64,000 nucleotides of DNA from contig JAMYHX010000060.1 of the NCBI GenBank assembly GCA_025529335.1, positions 62,001 to 126,000 on the forward strand, given 5' to 3'. Origin of the DNA: Rhizopus sp. PT2906 (taxonomy: Eukaryota > Mucoromycota > Mucoromycetes > Mucorales > Rhizopodaceae). A program made the position numbers and the translations under genes. Each line of letters opens with the position of its first letter. Within the stretch, counting starts at the first letter, position 1. Shown here piece by piece: positions 35,990-45,706 of the stretch. The notes beneath the pieces are model-generated. The model saw only the letters and a program-made list of their open reading frames with translations, did no database searches and had not been told where the DNA came from.

Positions 35990-35998
35990 TATATAAGC
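35990..35998 (+). promoter_or_regulatory. TATA box of the GH45 gene
   Basis: CTATATAAG about 45-53 bp before the GH45 start codon, followed by an A/T- and C-rich short leader. The strong consensus fits an inducible, highly expressed secreted enzyme. Confidence 0.55.
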
Positions 35999-36042
35999 TA
36001 GAAGAGTTTTATGCTAAAAAAAAACCTTTCCGAGTTTCTCTC

Positions 36043-36819
36043 ATGAAAGTTTCGACTATTGCCACTTCTTTCGTAGTAGCTGCATCAGTTGGTATCGAAG
36101 TAGCATCTGCAGGGTACAGCTATGTTTCTGGTGGTGCCTCAGGTTCTGCGCAAGCTACACGTTACTGGGACTGTTGTAAGCCTTCTTGTAGCTGGAATGG
36201 TAAAGCCAAGGTCTCTTCTCCTGTTCGTTCATGCGCCAAAAACGGTGTTACTCTTATTGGTGACAACGTTCAAAGTGGTTGTGCTGGTGGAGGTATAGGT
36301 TCACTACTCAGTTTACGCTTTATTCTTAATTTTTCTATCTGTTTAGATGCTTACGTCTGTAACAATAATCAGCCTTGGGTTGTTAATGATAACCTCTCTT
36401 ATGGATTCGTTGCTGCTAGTATTTCTGGCGGCGGCGAAGGCCGCTGGTGCTGTTCTTGCTTTGAATTTACTTTCACATCTACTGCTGCTAAAGGAAAGAA
36501 GATGGTTGTTCAAATTACCAACACCGGTAATGATCCCGGAACCGAAACAGGCACTCACTTTGATTTGCTTATGCCTGGTGGTGGCGTTGGCCAATTCAAT
36601 GGCTGCAAGCCTCAATGGAACGCTCCTGAAGACGGCTGGGGTGTTAGATACGGTGGTGTCTGGAATGCTGACATGTGTAAGCAATTGCCTGCACCACTTC
36701 AAAAGGGTTGTCAGTGGCGCTTTGGTTGGTTTAAGGGTGCTGATAATCCTACACTTACTTACAGAGAAGTCACTTGTCCCAAGGAAATCACTGATGTCAG
36801 TGGTTGCAAAAGACTATAA
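36043..36819 (+). CDS. GH45 endo-beta-1,4-glucanase, no cellulose-binding module
   Basis: Two exons (36043..36292, 36347..36819) give 240 residues. A signal peptide (MKVSTIATSFVVAASVGIE and on to VASA) is followed directly by the catalytic domain: ATRYWDCCKPSCSW contains the first catalytic Asp, QPWVVNDNLSYGF and RWCCSCFEFTF follow, and THFDLLMPGGGVGQFNGC carries the second catalytic Asp. Many paired Cys residues support an extracellular fold. The sequence resembles Rhizopus RCE endoglucanases, but those known enzymes carry an N-terminal CBM1 and a Ser/Thr linker, which are absent here. It should cut internal bonds of amorphous cellulose or related glucans. Confidence 0.95.
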   Translation: MKVSTIATSFVVAASVGIEVASAGYSYVSGGASGSAQATRYWDCCKPSCSWNGKAKVSSPVRSCAKNGVTLIGDNVQSGCAGGGIGSLLSLRFILNFSICLDAYVCNNNQPWVVNDNLSYGFVAASISGGGEGRWCCSCFEFTFTSTAAKGKKMVVQITNTGNDPGTETGTHFDLLMPGGGVGQFNGCKPQWNAPEDGWGVRYGGVWNADMCKQLPAPLQKGCQWRFGWFKGADNPTLTYREVTCPKEITDVSGCKRL

Positions 36820-39268
36820 TCTCCCGTATGGCTCAGTTGTTCTTGATTCTTCATCTTTTTTAAAACAATTTATATACCATTCACATTGCAAAATATACAA
36901 AGAAATAAAAGTCTGCTCTTTTTAAACAATGCTAAACAATGGGTTATCTCGGTTATAGCCATAAACATGTACTGTCTGAAGAACAGGGTAACAATTGACC
37001 GATATTTAATAATTACTTAAAATTATTGTCGGGAAAGACTGAAAGGGTTAATCTCATCGTATGAGATTATTCAACAACCATATCAAACTTCTGATGCTAT
37101 ATCTATTAGATGCATAGTGGTTCATTTCCTCCGCAGTTATTAACCGGATAACAAAAGATGTTCTAGACTCCTACTTTCGTCTTGTTCTATTGAGCTCGAA
37201 GGGTCACTTACATCCTATTGACACGATAACACGCACTCTATCTTTCAAGATATCTGATGCTGACCCTTGTCTTTTCATTATTACTCATCAGTAACCATAT
37301 CGTTTTCTTCAAACGTCATTTTCCTTTTTTACTCCCGAGGTCCATATAAAGGAAGGAGGATTTTGTATACTTATATAACGAAACTAACCTAGTCCGCTTA
37401 GCACATTGTACTGCTCTCAATTCGACTGAAACATTAATTAAATCCGCCACTCCAACCGAATAACCGTCATTTTAAACGATGTTATTCCATAGAAACTAAC
37501 AATATGGAAATGGTTTCAATAAAAAATAAGAGGTCTCTAATATAAGAGAACACTCTAGAGTGGCTGATTCATAAATAATCCGAATGTGCATTGATGAGAA
37601 TGTTGGTGTACTACATGAGGATGCTTTTATCAAAAGAACTTTAGACCAAGAGTATATGCGATCATTAGTAGAAGCATGATGATGCGGAAAAGATATTCTT
37701 ATTACATGACGCTTGAGGAAGGATTCATTATCCAAGAGAGTTACAGAAAGATGTATACATATGACAGTTGCTTGATCAACAGCTTATGGGATGTACGACG
37801 AGCATTTAACAAAAATAAGTATGCCAGACATGAAGAAAGATAAGAAAATGTTTATCACATTTAACAGGAAGAAAAGATAACTAGTAATCATTCTGCAAAA
37901 TATTGCAGACAACGTTGATAATAACTAGAAACTAATCGAAAAAGGGCTTTTCGTAAGGTTTAAAAGGATTAAACTTTTCTAATTCTAACAGTTTATACAT
38001 ATATTATAGAAATATATATTGTTTGACTAAAACAACCCGAACATATTCACTAAATAAAGGGAAGGGCACAGTGGCTAAACACACTATGTCTCTTTATCAG
38101 TAAATGATTATCTCAATTACTGCTAACCATAACGATCGTAGGAAGATGTGCAGATAAAAGGTTGCATGTCAAAGTAATCCTAATTAGCCTTTACTAATCT
38201 ATTCAAAAAAGCACTAGTTCCATGTAATAACAATTATCCAACTATTGGTGGCGTAAAAAGACTGTAAACAATACCTATGATGTGTCATATGAGCTTGTAA
38301 ATAGACAGAGACATAAACGGTAAATGGGATATATTTTCTATATCCATCCTCCCCTTGGGATAGCCTAGTAACCCACAGTACTGCGGTAAACCATGTGCCT
38401 CTTCTTTATTGCTTGACAAATGCTACCTGATATTTACTTGGACCCATGGTATCGTCTCATGTTTACTACTTGAATTAGTATTCTTGTTCTTACTGTTGGC
38501 ATGGTTGAATTTTCATTTTGTAGGATAAAAGTCTCCTGCTCATTTTCTCTCCTTCTGTTTAATAATCCCGTGTCTCTTACAAGCAGTACCGTCATGTCGT
38601 CATTTGACTACAAAATGAACCAAGAGTAAGCCATGATTCAATAAAAAAAAATAGCAGAGGTAAAAATAGCCTCCTTTGTTACTATTTTTAACAAAATGAT
38701 GTATGAGTAATCAACAAAAAGGAGAAGACATAAACAAGGAGCATAAACAGGGAACCAAGATAATTCAATATAAAGAGGATTGAAAATGATGGTAATATGG
38801 CGCTGAAAGGGAGAAGTATTGTAGGTAAAATGAAAGGTTACGCCATTACAATGTCGTATTAGGCGCTTTCTCCACTCAAATCTGGACATCCCTTTTTCTT
38901 ATTCCCGTCCTTTCCTGACCATGTTGCTTACTTTGAGTGAATGGGTTTACCGAGATACCTTAGCCAATGAGCAATGCATGTATAAAGCGCTTTTGTATAC
39001 AATAACACACGCGACTTTTATGCAATCCAAAAATGCACCAATTTGGCTCAGGGTTCGGCAAAAAAAAAACAAGCATAAGCCTTTTTTGTCTGAAATGTCC
39101 AATAAAGGCAAAATAAAAGAAACAAATAAGGTGCTAGAATATGGGTGAAGTATCAAAAAAGGGCAAAAAAAGGCAAAAAGAATAAAAAACAATAGGGGGG
39201 GAAAGACCTGTTTGTTAGCTACAGGAGGTAATGCATTGAATTTTGACCAACTTGTCTCTATTTTTGTG
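36820..39268. other. Long intergenic region
   Basis: About 2.4 kb with no supported gene. Frames are short and lack motifs on both strands. A pseudogene too decayed to read or a non-coding RNA gene cannot be excluded. Confidence 0.4.
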
Positions 39269-39277
39269 ATATAAAAG
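39269..39277 (+). promoter_or_regulatory. TATA box of a small gene
   Basis: ATATAAAAG about 55-60 bp before the ATG at 39330, followed by a pyrimidine-rich leader. It is the main support that the small frame downstream is transcribed. Confidence 0.45.
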
Positions 39278-39329
39278 CAGGCTCTCTCTTTTTTGTATAC
39301 TTCTTTTTGTGTTCTGTTCTTCGTACAAA

Positions 39330-39581
39330 ATGTTATCCATCTCTCGTACACTTCGCCGTATTTCTAGTCAAATACAAAGCTTATCCAAGAAACACCCACA
39401 TTGGCATATGTGTCACCGATCGTCTCACGGCAAGACTGTCAAATTCTACGCCATTGATTCGATTTATTATACACATTCATCAACAGAATATGATCGTTCA
39501 CCATCGGAGGACATCTCAACCTTTGATGATCAAGATATAGATGATGAAGATGACGACTTTGAGCATTGCTATGCATGCTAA
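39330..39581 (+). CDS. Small protein of unknown function, acidic C-terminus
   Basis: 83 residues in one exon. The N-terminus is basic and amphipathic (MLSISRTLRRISSQIQSLSK), a His-rich middle (HPHWHMCHRSSH) follows, and the tail is acidic (DDQDIDDEDDDFEHCYAC). No family was recognised. The basic start could act as a mitochondrial presequence. A TATA box and CT-rich leader precede it, and T-rich and GT-rich DNA follow the stop. It may be a lineage-specific gene. Confidence 0.5.
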   Translation: MLSISRTLRRISSQIQSLSKKHPHWHMCHRSSHGKTVKFYAIDSIYYTHSSTEYDRSPSEDISTFDDQDIDDEDDDFEHCYAC

Positions 39582-40541
39582 GGAGAACCTTTTACTTTAC
39601 ATTTGTACCATTATCTCATCCCTTCTCTTTTTTTCGCGTACTACTTTTAATGCCACAGTCATCTTTCCCTCTCTCTCTCTCTGTGTGTGTGTATGTGTAT
39701 GTATTCTCAATTGTTACATTTAGCTTTATGGTTGCATTGATTGCTTACCATTTTAATAAAGAAAAACGTTTTACATATATGCCTAATATGGAAATCCCTC
39801 TTCTGTCAACGTATATCATTTGACATCTTTGGGTGCTGGTAAAAAGCATGAAACAATGAAATTATAAAATTTAATCAATTTCTTTGCCATGTGTTCCAAG
39901 GATGGGTCATGGGATTACGACAAGTTGTATCACATGACAGATGGTAAATTCATCTTTAATGATAATTTTGAATTTATGCACAGGTGCCTGAAAAGAATCA
40001 TTATATTCGCGGACACCAAATTGCACATAATGAAATCTAAAAAGCGAATTGTATCGTAATAGTACAATTATTCTTAATTCCTTTCCCAAGTTGCAACATC
40101 ATGAGTTACTGCCATAAATTATGAAAATGAACAGAATGAATTCAATATATCAACCAAGTAACTTGAGCTTCTCTTTCAACAATTTACAATACGTTTCAGG
40201 ATCAAGGGCACTGTGAATGGAGAGAGTATCTTGGTGAATATGTAATCAATGAATATTGTATCTTAAATATAAATTACGAACCCTTACCCTTTTGTGAAAG
40301 GGGATTCAAATACAGGCAACGAGTTTATCAAAAAGTTGAACATGCAGCAAATGGTACGCTCAAGGCTAACTGAGCATATTCTTAAGAACGATTTATATCT
40401 ACATTTCTTGGGATAAAGTCAAAAACGATATGAAAATTCCAAGAATACAAGATGGTTTATTGATGATAGAAAAGAGAAAAAAATAGAGAATGTACTCAAA
40501 TGTATACAAAGAGCATTTGCTATAGAATATGACATAAATGA
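39582..40541. other. Intergenic
   Basis: Contains a CT/GT microsatellite at about 39670-39706. No gene is supported on either strand. Confidence 0.4.
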
Positions 40542-40781
40542 TTAATACCAAACTGATGAAGGAGGTGTGGGAGGTGCAGGAGGCATTCCCCAACCTCCCC
40601 AACCTCCCTAGCCACCTCAGCCGTTCCAACCATTCCAGTTGTAATAATTGCGACGAGCAAGATGATTCATTTGAGAATGATAATTCAACATGTTAGGTTG
40701 AACATTATCAGACGTTTGTGCCAAAACTTGAGAGCTAGTAGCGTACAGTCCCAAGACGAATTCAAAGTTTGAAAGTTTCAT
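40542..40781 (-). pseudogene. Secreted Gly/Trp-rich peptide precursor with two in-frame stops
   Basis: From ATG 40781 the minus strand gives a signal peptide (MKLSNFEFVLGLYATSSQVL, AQ), a propeptide ending in the dibasic HLARR, a typical Kex2 site, and then NYYNWNGWNG. The frame then meets TGA (40617-40619) and TAG (40608-40610), after which it continues GGWGGWGMPPAPPTPPSSVWY to a TAA at 40542-40544. Both stops sit exactly where the WGGWGG rhythm predicts TGG (Trp), one base away. Without them the product would be a 79-residue precursor. It may be a recent pseudogene, or a short 10-residue mature peptide may still be made. No known family was recognised. Confidence 0.5.
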
Positions 40782-41532
40782 TTTTGGTAAGAGAGTATAT
40801 AAAGTAACAATAGTCATTCTTATTTTTTCATATTTGTATTAATATAATGGCTTGTTTACCACTAAACAGTGCTTATGATCTTTGGTTAAAAAGGAGGTTC
40901 TCCTTCCTCTTTTCTTTAGTGCCTTATTTTCACTATTCAAACGAAATGCAAGCAAAAGATACTTTGAGACGTTTTATTCTATGAAAAGTCAGATTAATGA
41001 GAAATATCGGGTTAGATAGTATATGAGCTTCTTGTTTGCTGATTAGACTTCAGTTATACTTACTCTACGTTATTGCAAAGGCTCTAACTTATGAGATCGC
41101 ATTATTCTTTATTTCATAATTCATTGACATATCGTAGATAAGCCTTGTGCTTATCTATGAGCTTTGTATACAACGTTAATCCCAAAAGAGTAATTAACTA
41201 TTACTAAAAGGACTATTGGTATATCCTCATAATGACTTTTTGGCGTCTTGCCTCCCCCCTTTTTTTTTCCTATTCTATTGTTCAAAGTGTGAGTATAGGG
41301 CATATTGTAAAATGTTGGTTCATTGTAATAAAATGCACAAAAATCAACAATGGACAAAGACCACACACGTGTGGTGCAAATAATGCACTTGGATAACTTT
41401 ATTCATTATGCACAAAACAAACTGGATTAATTATCTTCTTTATTAGGCATTGTGACTGCAACCTGTCATTCAAATTTTTGATCCACATAAGCTTCCGGGG
41501 GGTATTGGACCATCCTTCCCGTCGAACATACA
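40782..41532. other. Intergenic between divergent genes
   Basis: Separates the minus-strand peptide gene from mL45. A GTATATAAA box lies at 40795-40803 but is only about 15 bp from the peptide ATG. No gene is supported. Confidence 0.35.
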
Positions 41533-42579
41533 ATGGCATCCTTAAAGCTTACACCCAACTTGATTCGTCCTCATGTGTGGGCAAGATCGCTTCAACAGCA
41601 GCCTTTTATTGCACCCAGAATCGCCCTTTCTCAGGTTCCTAAAACCACCTTTTTAGGCATTCGTGCCTACTCTTCAAAACAGACCGAAATACATACAGCC
41701 ATACGTGATCTCGGTGTTATTGGTATTTTAAAGCGCATTGAAACGAAAAGAAAAAGGGAATTGTAACTTCTTGATTAGCTAATTACATTCCTCCTGAAAC
41801 TTCACCTTCAATTACTGACTTTGCAAACTGGCGTTTAACGAAATGGAGAAACTTGAAGAACAGTGTACAAAATTTGTTAAGGCAAGTATAAAGATTGAAG
41901 TGTCGACATTTTTAATCTGATACATTGTATAGTGTTGGTCTTATCAAGCGTAAATCTTTGTATGATAATTGGAACTCTTCAAGATTCCTTGCTGAAGCTT
42001 TGGAAACTTATAAAGATATGAATGACGCATTTGCAAGGTAAGGTTATGAAGAAGCCTATATGAGCAATACACTTATATTATTATAGAGGTGATCGTGAAG
42101 TATTGGAAGAAGTCTGTTTGGATTCCATGTTCTCCGTAAGTAGAACAGCACTATATTTATCCGAAAAGATACAGGATTGCTGATAGAATAGTAGAACTTG
42201 AAAAACCAAATAAAAGGTCGCAGTAACGTACGTTGGGAATGGAAATATCACGGCGAAGTAGAGGCACCCAAGATTGTTTGTATTCGTTGCATTAGTCCAA
42301 CAGGCTTTAGTAAACATGGTTTTGCTATTGGACAAGTCACAGTCAAAATGTTTACTAAACAGGTTAGTTATACAACTGTGTATATATACATGTCTAATAT
42401 AAACTTGTACATAGTCAATGGCAGTTTATGACAAGAAAAACAAGTTAATTGGTGGAGACCCTAACAAGGTTCACAACATATTAGAATACATTGTATTCCA
42501 AAAGACTATTTCAAATCCTGAGGATATTTGGAGAGTCTACGGAAAAGTAGCATCACCTGATAAATTAATAAAACAATAG
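41533..42579 (+). CDS. mL45/Mba1-type mitochondrial protein (Tim44-like domain)
   Basis: Six exons (41533..41722, 41779..41881, 41933..42037, 42087..42135, 42195..42363, 42416..42579) give 259 residues. The N-terminus is a presequence-like stretch rich in Arg, Ser and Gln (RSLQQQPFIAPRIALSQ), with a YSS cleavage-like context. Then come ANYIPPETSPS, the Tim44-like fold with SMFSNLKNQIKGR, VRWEWKYHGEVEAPKIVCIR and VYDKKNKLIGGDP, and IWRVYGKV. mL45 is in the mitoribosome large subunit and Mba1 anchors mitoribosomes to the inner membrane for co-translational insertion. The second intron has a GC-AG pair (donor GCAAGT), needed to keep frame into SVGLIKRKSLYDNW. Confidence 0.8.
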
Positions 42580-42718
42580 ATGTATAGTTTCTTAGTAGTA
42601 GCACTTGACAGTTTGCTTCTATGAAAAGAAAGCTCTTGTTTATCAGTTTCTATCCTTTTCTTTGAACTGCTTGCAAGCAATTTAAAGGATTTTTCTTTCT
42701 TTCTTTCTTTTAAAGCGA

Positions 42719-43004
42719 ATGCTACCTTCATTCTATATTGCTCTTGTAGTTTGTTTTATTTCACTTCTAGCATCAAAAGTGGCATCAGCATCTCACTTGG
42801 ATGACAGCCGTGGATATCTCTTGTAAGTTACAAGAATTGTGTATCACATACTCATCCACTCTCTTTAGAAAACGGATTATATTTCTTCCACCTCTACCGC
42901 CTTTACCTCCACTACCTCCATTACCATCCCTACAGCCGCCTGGGGTCACTGTTGGCCGCCTTTCTTATAAAAAGTACTCAAAATACAATGATGATGATGA
43001 CTAG
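42719..43004 (+). CDS. Putative secreted, Kex2-processed proline-rich peptide
   Basis: Two exons (42719..42822, 42869..43004) give 79 residues. The first exon encodes a clear signal peptide (MLPSFYIALVVCFISLLAS, then KVASA) and a short acidic propeptide. The splice completes LLKR, a Kex2 site. The mature part would be IIFLPPLPPLPPLPPLPSL, then QPPGVTVGRLSYKKYSKYN, ending in four Asp. No family was recognised. The LPP repeat may form a polyproline helix. Role could be wall-associated, signalling or antimicrobial; none is shown. The intron has good GTAAGT and TTTAG ends, which supports a real gene. Confidence 0.55.
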
Positions 43005-43525
43005 CCGCCGCTGTACGTTGTCTTGAACCTGTTACATTTAAAGTTTAAACTCAGTAAATGCCACTTTTAAACATTAGCATTCTTCAGTAGACTCTGTCTG
43101 TTATTCTTTTATTTTTAATTAAAGATAATACATCAACCTGTGTAAGCCCAGAACAAATGACAAAAATAGCGTTACCTGAGACATTGCTCAGGTAATAACT
43201 GCTTTCCACTAGTTCATATTTGCTACATAATATTATTTGTTTCTATATTATATTGATAGTTTTGTAATAATCGGTTCTATAACCAAATCTGCAAAGAAAC
43301 ATGTTTCAAGAATACACTTGTTAAATGATTTTACAAAACGCGACTCTTTACACAACTAAAAGAAACATTTGAGTAACCAGAAAAAACGCTGACGCCACTT
43401 GCCATTTTAATGTCGAATATATTAAAGTTGTTGTGTAAAGTAGTAAAAAGAAAAAATAGATTGCCATAAACCCATTATATAATCAACTTGATATCTTTTT
43501 ATACATTTACTACTTGAAAGAACAG
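43005..43525. other. Intergenic
   Basis: AT-rich. A TTATATAATC box near 43475 lies 50 bp before a small open frame. Nothing else is seen. Confidence 0.35.
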
Positions 43526-43732
43526 ATGCCCCTGTTAATTGCCATTTTGAGTCTCTTTCTCTTTTTCTCTTATCAAATTGTAACCATAACTGACTCAAAA
43601 GCCATAGGTTACATCCTGTATCTCTTCTTCATCATTGGACATCATTTTGTTTGTAGCACCAGCTATCGTACACACAAATATTTCATTCAAATTTCTTTTT
43701 TCCATCAGGTCAACGTTGATGTATCAAATTAA
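43526..43732 (+). CDS. Small hydrophobic open frame, possible secreted peptide
   Basis: A 68-residue frame opening MPLLIAILSLFLFFSYQIV, which would work as a signal peptide or membrane anchor, with a TATA box about 50 bp upstream. The remainder is hydrophobic and His/Phe-rich with no motif. The last part may be an intron, because a pyrimidine-rich TTTTTTCCATCAG acceptor lies near 43708. Weak call. Confidence 0.25.
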   Translation: MPLLIAILSLFLFFSYQIVTITDSKAIGYILYLFFIIGHHFVCSTSYRTHKYFIQISFFHQVNVDVSN

Positions 43733-44141
43733 TAAACAAAATACACGTCAAAACCTGTACTTGTTTCTCTTTCTCTCTCTCTAAAAGTGATAGTAAACAG
43801 AGAAAGTTTAAAGTCATGTTCCAGATGATCATTTACGGACTGTGTAACCCAAATTAAATGCAAAATGGTACATATAGTCTTGTTATTCATGGTCACCTGG
43901 TAAGTCAAGGATGCAGTTGACTAAAGCATCTTGAGACGAATAAGCTTTGTTTATCAGTAATAGTTCATTGCCATATGAAAAATATATCATCCGATCGCAC
44001 TCCATGTGATACAGGGTGATTGTGGGGAATGAGACATGATTGGCTGAATGGACTTAAATAGTAAAAGGAAATTTCAGTTTACTTTTTTTTTTCTCTCTTT
44101 CTTTTCTTTATTGCATGTAAAACCAGTTAATACTCTGCACA
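43733..44141. other. Intergenic, promoter side of the tail-anchored protein gene
   Basis: AT-rich DNA ending in a long CT-rich tract (TTTTTTTTCTCTCTTTC) before the ATG, typical of fungal leaders. No gene is supported. Confidence 0.4.
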
Positions 44142-44753
44142 ATGACTGCACGATTTTACGCAAATAATATTCCATCATTAAGAAAAGATGTCGCATGTCA
44201 CCGCTTTACAGTAGACGACAAACACAACTGGACAACAGATGAAAGTGGCGATGAGCTAAGATTACAGAAAGATCGCTTTATTGAACTAGCTCAGGCAGCC
44301 TTGGAACAAGCAAAGCGAGAAGAAGAAGAAAAGGGTTTACTACAGGAATTACTAGAGACATTATTAGAACACACAGGCGCACCTATGGTAGCTGATGTTA
44401 TACTAGAACAAATCCATAGTCAAGACGTGATTGAAAAACTAGCAGAAGATCATTTTATACAGCAAAGGAGGCGAAGTAGCTATGAAGATGACCTAAATAC
44501 GTTAAAAGAGCCAGAACAGCAATTTGACCTTGTACATAGTAATAACAAACAAACATATATCAACAGTAATAATAGTCATCATCCCCATCACCATAGCAAC
44601 AGCAATAATAATAGTAACCTGGATACCATCTTGACTATATCAGAATATCTATGGAGACTATTCCGATTATTGATGCTATCAAGTATTGTTGGTCTAGTCT
44701 ATCACTTTATGTGTGCTAATCCTACTCAGCATCCATCACTATTTGATTCATAA
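44142..44753 (+). CDS. Putative tail-anchored protein of unknown function
   Basis: One exon, 203 residues. A cytosolic N-terminal part (about 1-125) is helical and charged, with a likely coiled coil (FIELAQAALEQAKREEEEKG) and LLQELLETLLEHTGAP. A low-complexity Asn/His/Ser linker follows (SNNSHHPHHHSNSN). A single hydrophobic segment near the C-terminus (LWRLFRLLMLSSIVGLVYHF) leaves only about a dozen residues outside, the layout of a tail-anchored ER or mitochondrial membrane protein. No family was recognised. Confidence 0.65.
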   Translation: MTARFYANNIPSLRKDVACHRFTVDDKHNWTTDESGDELRLQKDRFIELAQAALEQAKREEEEKGLLQELLETLLEHTGAPMVADVILEQIHSQDVIEKLAEDHFIQQRRRSSYEDDLNTLKEPEQQFDLVHSNNKQTYINSNNSHHPHHHSNSNNNSNLDTILTISEYLWRLFRLLMLSSIVGLVYHFMCANPTQHPSLFDS

Positions 44754-45706
44754 ACGGGGTTCATTGTTACTGTGACAAAGAAAATAAAATTCCTACTTGC
44801 CAAGAATTTAGACACATTCCTCAATAAATCCAGAAAAAGAAAATATCCTTTAGGAATAATAGAAATAAAGAAAAAAAAATAACAATACGCGTATATATCT
44901 ACACTTTATTCAGTAATTATTCGCACACTGATAGAAAAATGATAAAGGGGAGCCCACAAGAAGTGAAAGAACTGTTTAGTATTTCAGCTATTTACATTAA
45001 TGCTAAATGCTTGCATTAAAAAGAGAAGCGCTTATAAAATAATAAATTTAAAGAAATTATTAATACCTTACCAAAAGTGTATCATGGGTAGGGCCAAAAA
45101 AAAAAAAGAGAGAGAGAGAGAGAATCTATAATATTACATATCAATTTCTTGCAAGAGTAAAGAATATAACGTACCTTAGGGCTAACTGGGGATTGGCTGA
45201 CCTTACTTTTTAGTCCAAAGAATAAAATCAAGTCAAGATTAGACTATTCATATTAAGTGTCTAACAACTTTTCATTTTGTTATAAAGCATTGACCACATT
45301 TATCTATTTTTCTCAACAATATCAAGCTCATTTTATGTATTATTATGCGTTGTCAAGTTGGAAACAATAATGTAACGATTGGGTTAATCAAGATCATTAG
45401 AGTCATCACTCTTTTATTGTGCCAATAATTTCTAAATAAAGCACATATATTTTACAACTGACATTCCAATAACAAACAAAAGCAATCATTGAGCACATTC
45501 TATTGAAAACAATCTTTTTACTGCTCTTTATAAACCATTTCATTCGTTCTTTCCCTTGATACAGATGTGTGCGACATTGATCTGTGGCACACCCCTTCCC
45601 ACACAAAAGCATTTGTTTGTAATATATTTCTATATTTTTCTTTTTACCCCACCCCATTTTTTCCTTTTTCTCTCTATTTCTTCTTATTATCATTTAAACA
45701 GCAAAT
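44754..45706. other. Intergenic
   Basis: AT-rich, with poly-A and an (AG)n run at about 45103-45121. No gene is supported. The last 100 bases are T/C-rich leader of the acyltransferase gene. Confidence 0.4.

Noticed and set aside
36347..36925. Alternative 192-codon plus-strand frame over the GH45 gene.
   Set aside because: The GH45 frame carries catalytic residues and cysteines; this is the +1 shadow of exon 2.
36820..39268. Search for a gene in the 2.4-kb gap after GH45.
   Set aside because: Only short frames without motifs, signal peptides or good splice chains were found.
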